Below, in pieces: positions 14,695 through 15,110 of a stretch of DNA of 15,110 nucleotides. The notes below the pieces were generated by a model. That model saw only the letters and a list, made by a program, of their open reading frames with translations, searched no databases and was not told the DNA's origin. Source of the stretch: JABDPF01 sp036351055 (lineage in GTDB: Bacteria > Pseudomonadota > Gammaproteobacteria > Xanthomonadales > SZUA-36); NCBI GenBank assembly GCA_036351055.1, contig JAZBOH010000123.1, positions 1 to 15,110 on the forward strand. The letters are read 5' to 3'. Numbering within the stretch: position 1 is the first letter of the stretch; the number at the start of each line of letters is the position of its first letter. The position numbers were made by a program, and so were the translations under genes.

Positions 14695-14753
14695 CGCCCA
14701 CGCGCAGGGAATTACTTCTCCAGGATTGGCTGATACAATGGGCGCAGCTGAAC
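14695..14753 (+). repeat. Direct repeat copy B (holB tail remnant before pilZ)
   Basis: Second copy of the holB 3' end. Translated in frame it reads RRELLLQDWLIQWAQLN against RKDLLLQDWLIQWAQLN in holB. The similarity at protein level reaches a little further left (LAWAP versus LARTP) and then stops. No holB stop follows; the frame runs without interruption into pilZ. It is a remnant without its own start, not a gene. Confidence 0.9.
14731..14739 (+). promoter_or_regulatory. Candidate extended -10 promoter for pilZ inside the holB remnant
   Basis: TGATACAAT (TG, one base, TACAAT) ends 29 bases before the pilZ ATG, giving a leader of about 20-25 bases that contains the ribosome binding site AGGAAGGA. 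The -35 region is poor. The motif uses the rare codons ATA and CAA, kept identical in both copies of the repeat. Confidence 0.45.
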
Positions 14754-14768
14754 GAACAGGAAGGAACC

Positions 14769-15110
14769 ATGGCGCAACAGGGAATTCTCTCATTATCGAT
14801 CAAGGACCGGCAGGCTCTGTACCGTTCGTACATGCCCTTTGTCAGTGGCGGCGGCCTGTTTGTGCCAAGCACCAAGAAATTCAGCCTCGGTGACGAAGTC
14901 TTTCTGCTATTGACGGTCATGGAGTTTGAAGAGCGCCTGCCGATACCTGGAAAGGTCGTCTGGATCACCCCACAGGGCGCGGCCGGCAACCGCAAAGCCG
15001 GTATCGGCGTTCAGTTTGCCGATACCCAGGACGGCGCCCACGCGCGCACCGTGATCGAATCACACCTGGCGACCCAACTCAAGAGCAATATGAGCACGCA
15101 CACGATGTAG
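14769..15110 (+). CDS. pilZ: Type IV pilus assembly protein PilZ
   Basis: A 113-residue single-domain PilZ protein of the pilus-assembly kind, required for surface type IV pili and twitching in Pseudomonas and Xanthomonas. The matching blocks are GILSLSIKD, LYRSYMPFVSGGGLFVPS, FSLGDEVFLLL, GKVVWITPQGAAGNRKAGIGVQF and the C-terminal THTM. It lacks the N-terminal RxxxR motif used by cyclic-di-GMP receptors, as expected for this non-binding subfamily. The ATG at 14769 is chosen because it gives the family N-terminus and has AGGAAGGA directly before it, although the frame is open back into the holB remnant. The stop is the last codon of the window. In related genomes pilZ directly follows holB; here 860 bases intervene. 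Confidence 0.95.
   Translation: MAQQGILSLSIKDRQALYRSYMPFVSGGGLFVPSTKKFSLGDEVFLLLTVMEFEERLPIPGKVVWITPQGAAGNRKAGIGVQFADTQDGAHARTVIESHLATQLKSNMSTHTM

Larger units (their letters stand above)
14514..14768. other. Composite gap: diiron gene promoter/leader, junction, holB remnant
   Basis: From left to right it holds the diiron gene ribosome binding site and structured leader (to about 14623), its promoter (14629-14637), a stretch of about 50 bases of unknown origin with a short repeated GCGCTTGCA (14653-14661 and 14682-14690), and then the holB tail copy with the pilZ promoter and ribosome binding site. No independent gene is apparent. Confidence 0.6.

Overview
The window is about 15.1 kb of GC-rich, densely coding bacterial chromosome. 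The gene set and order (maf/yceF divergent from yceD-rpmF-plsX-fabH-fabD-fabG-acpP-fabF-pabC-mltG-tmk-holB-pilZ) are those of Gammaproteobacteria. The holB-pilZ junction, with a PilZ of the type IV pilus kind, points to a Pseudomonas-, Xanthomonadales- or Chromatiales-like lineage rather than an enteric. I cannot name the genus from the sequence alone.

Layout. Positions 1-264 are the 3' end of folD (+). Facing it is a leftward beta-oxidation pair: fadJ/fadB-type multifunctional enzyme (3513-1546), then its thiolase partner, fadI type (1553-273). Next comes maf/yceF (4224-3628, minus). Divergent from maf is a long rightward cluster: yceD and rpmF (50S ribosomal protein L32), then fatty-acid and phospholipid synthesis (plsX, fabH, fabD, fabG, acpP, fabF), then pabC-like, mltG, tmk and holB. 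Most of these genes abut or overlap by a few bases. acpP has its own candidate promoter and is followed by a GC-rich hairpin, consistent with its need for high separate expression. plsX, fabH, fabF and mltG all start with GTG.

Two things stand out. (1) The pabC-like gene is intact and well conserved overall. However, it lacks both residues that define a PLP-dependent fold-type IV enzyme: the Schiff-base lysine is Asn142, and the glutamate that binds the PLP pyridine nitrogen is Ser175. It is probably not a working aminodeoxychorismate lyase. (2) The holB-pilZ junction is interrupted by about 0.85 kb carrying a leftward rubrerythrin/ferritin-like diiron gene. A second, diverged copy of the last ~20 codons of holB sits just upstream of pilZ. 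The two copies differ in their final 14 codons only at synonymous positions, and they share a 19-bp identical core that contains an extended -10 promoter motif. This looks like an insertion or recombination event between two holB lineages that left pilZ its original promoter. The cargo gene has a consensus extended -10 promoter and a leader that can fold into a long stem enclosing a hairpin.

The genes jointly cover beta-oxidation (fadJ/fadI), membrane lipid synthesis (plsX/fab/acpP), one-carbon or folate metabolism (folD, pabC-like), cell wall (mltG), DNA replication (tmk, holB) and type IV pili (pilZ). I see no tRNA, rRNA, CRISPR array or transposase gene.
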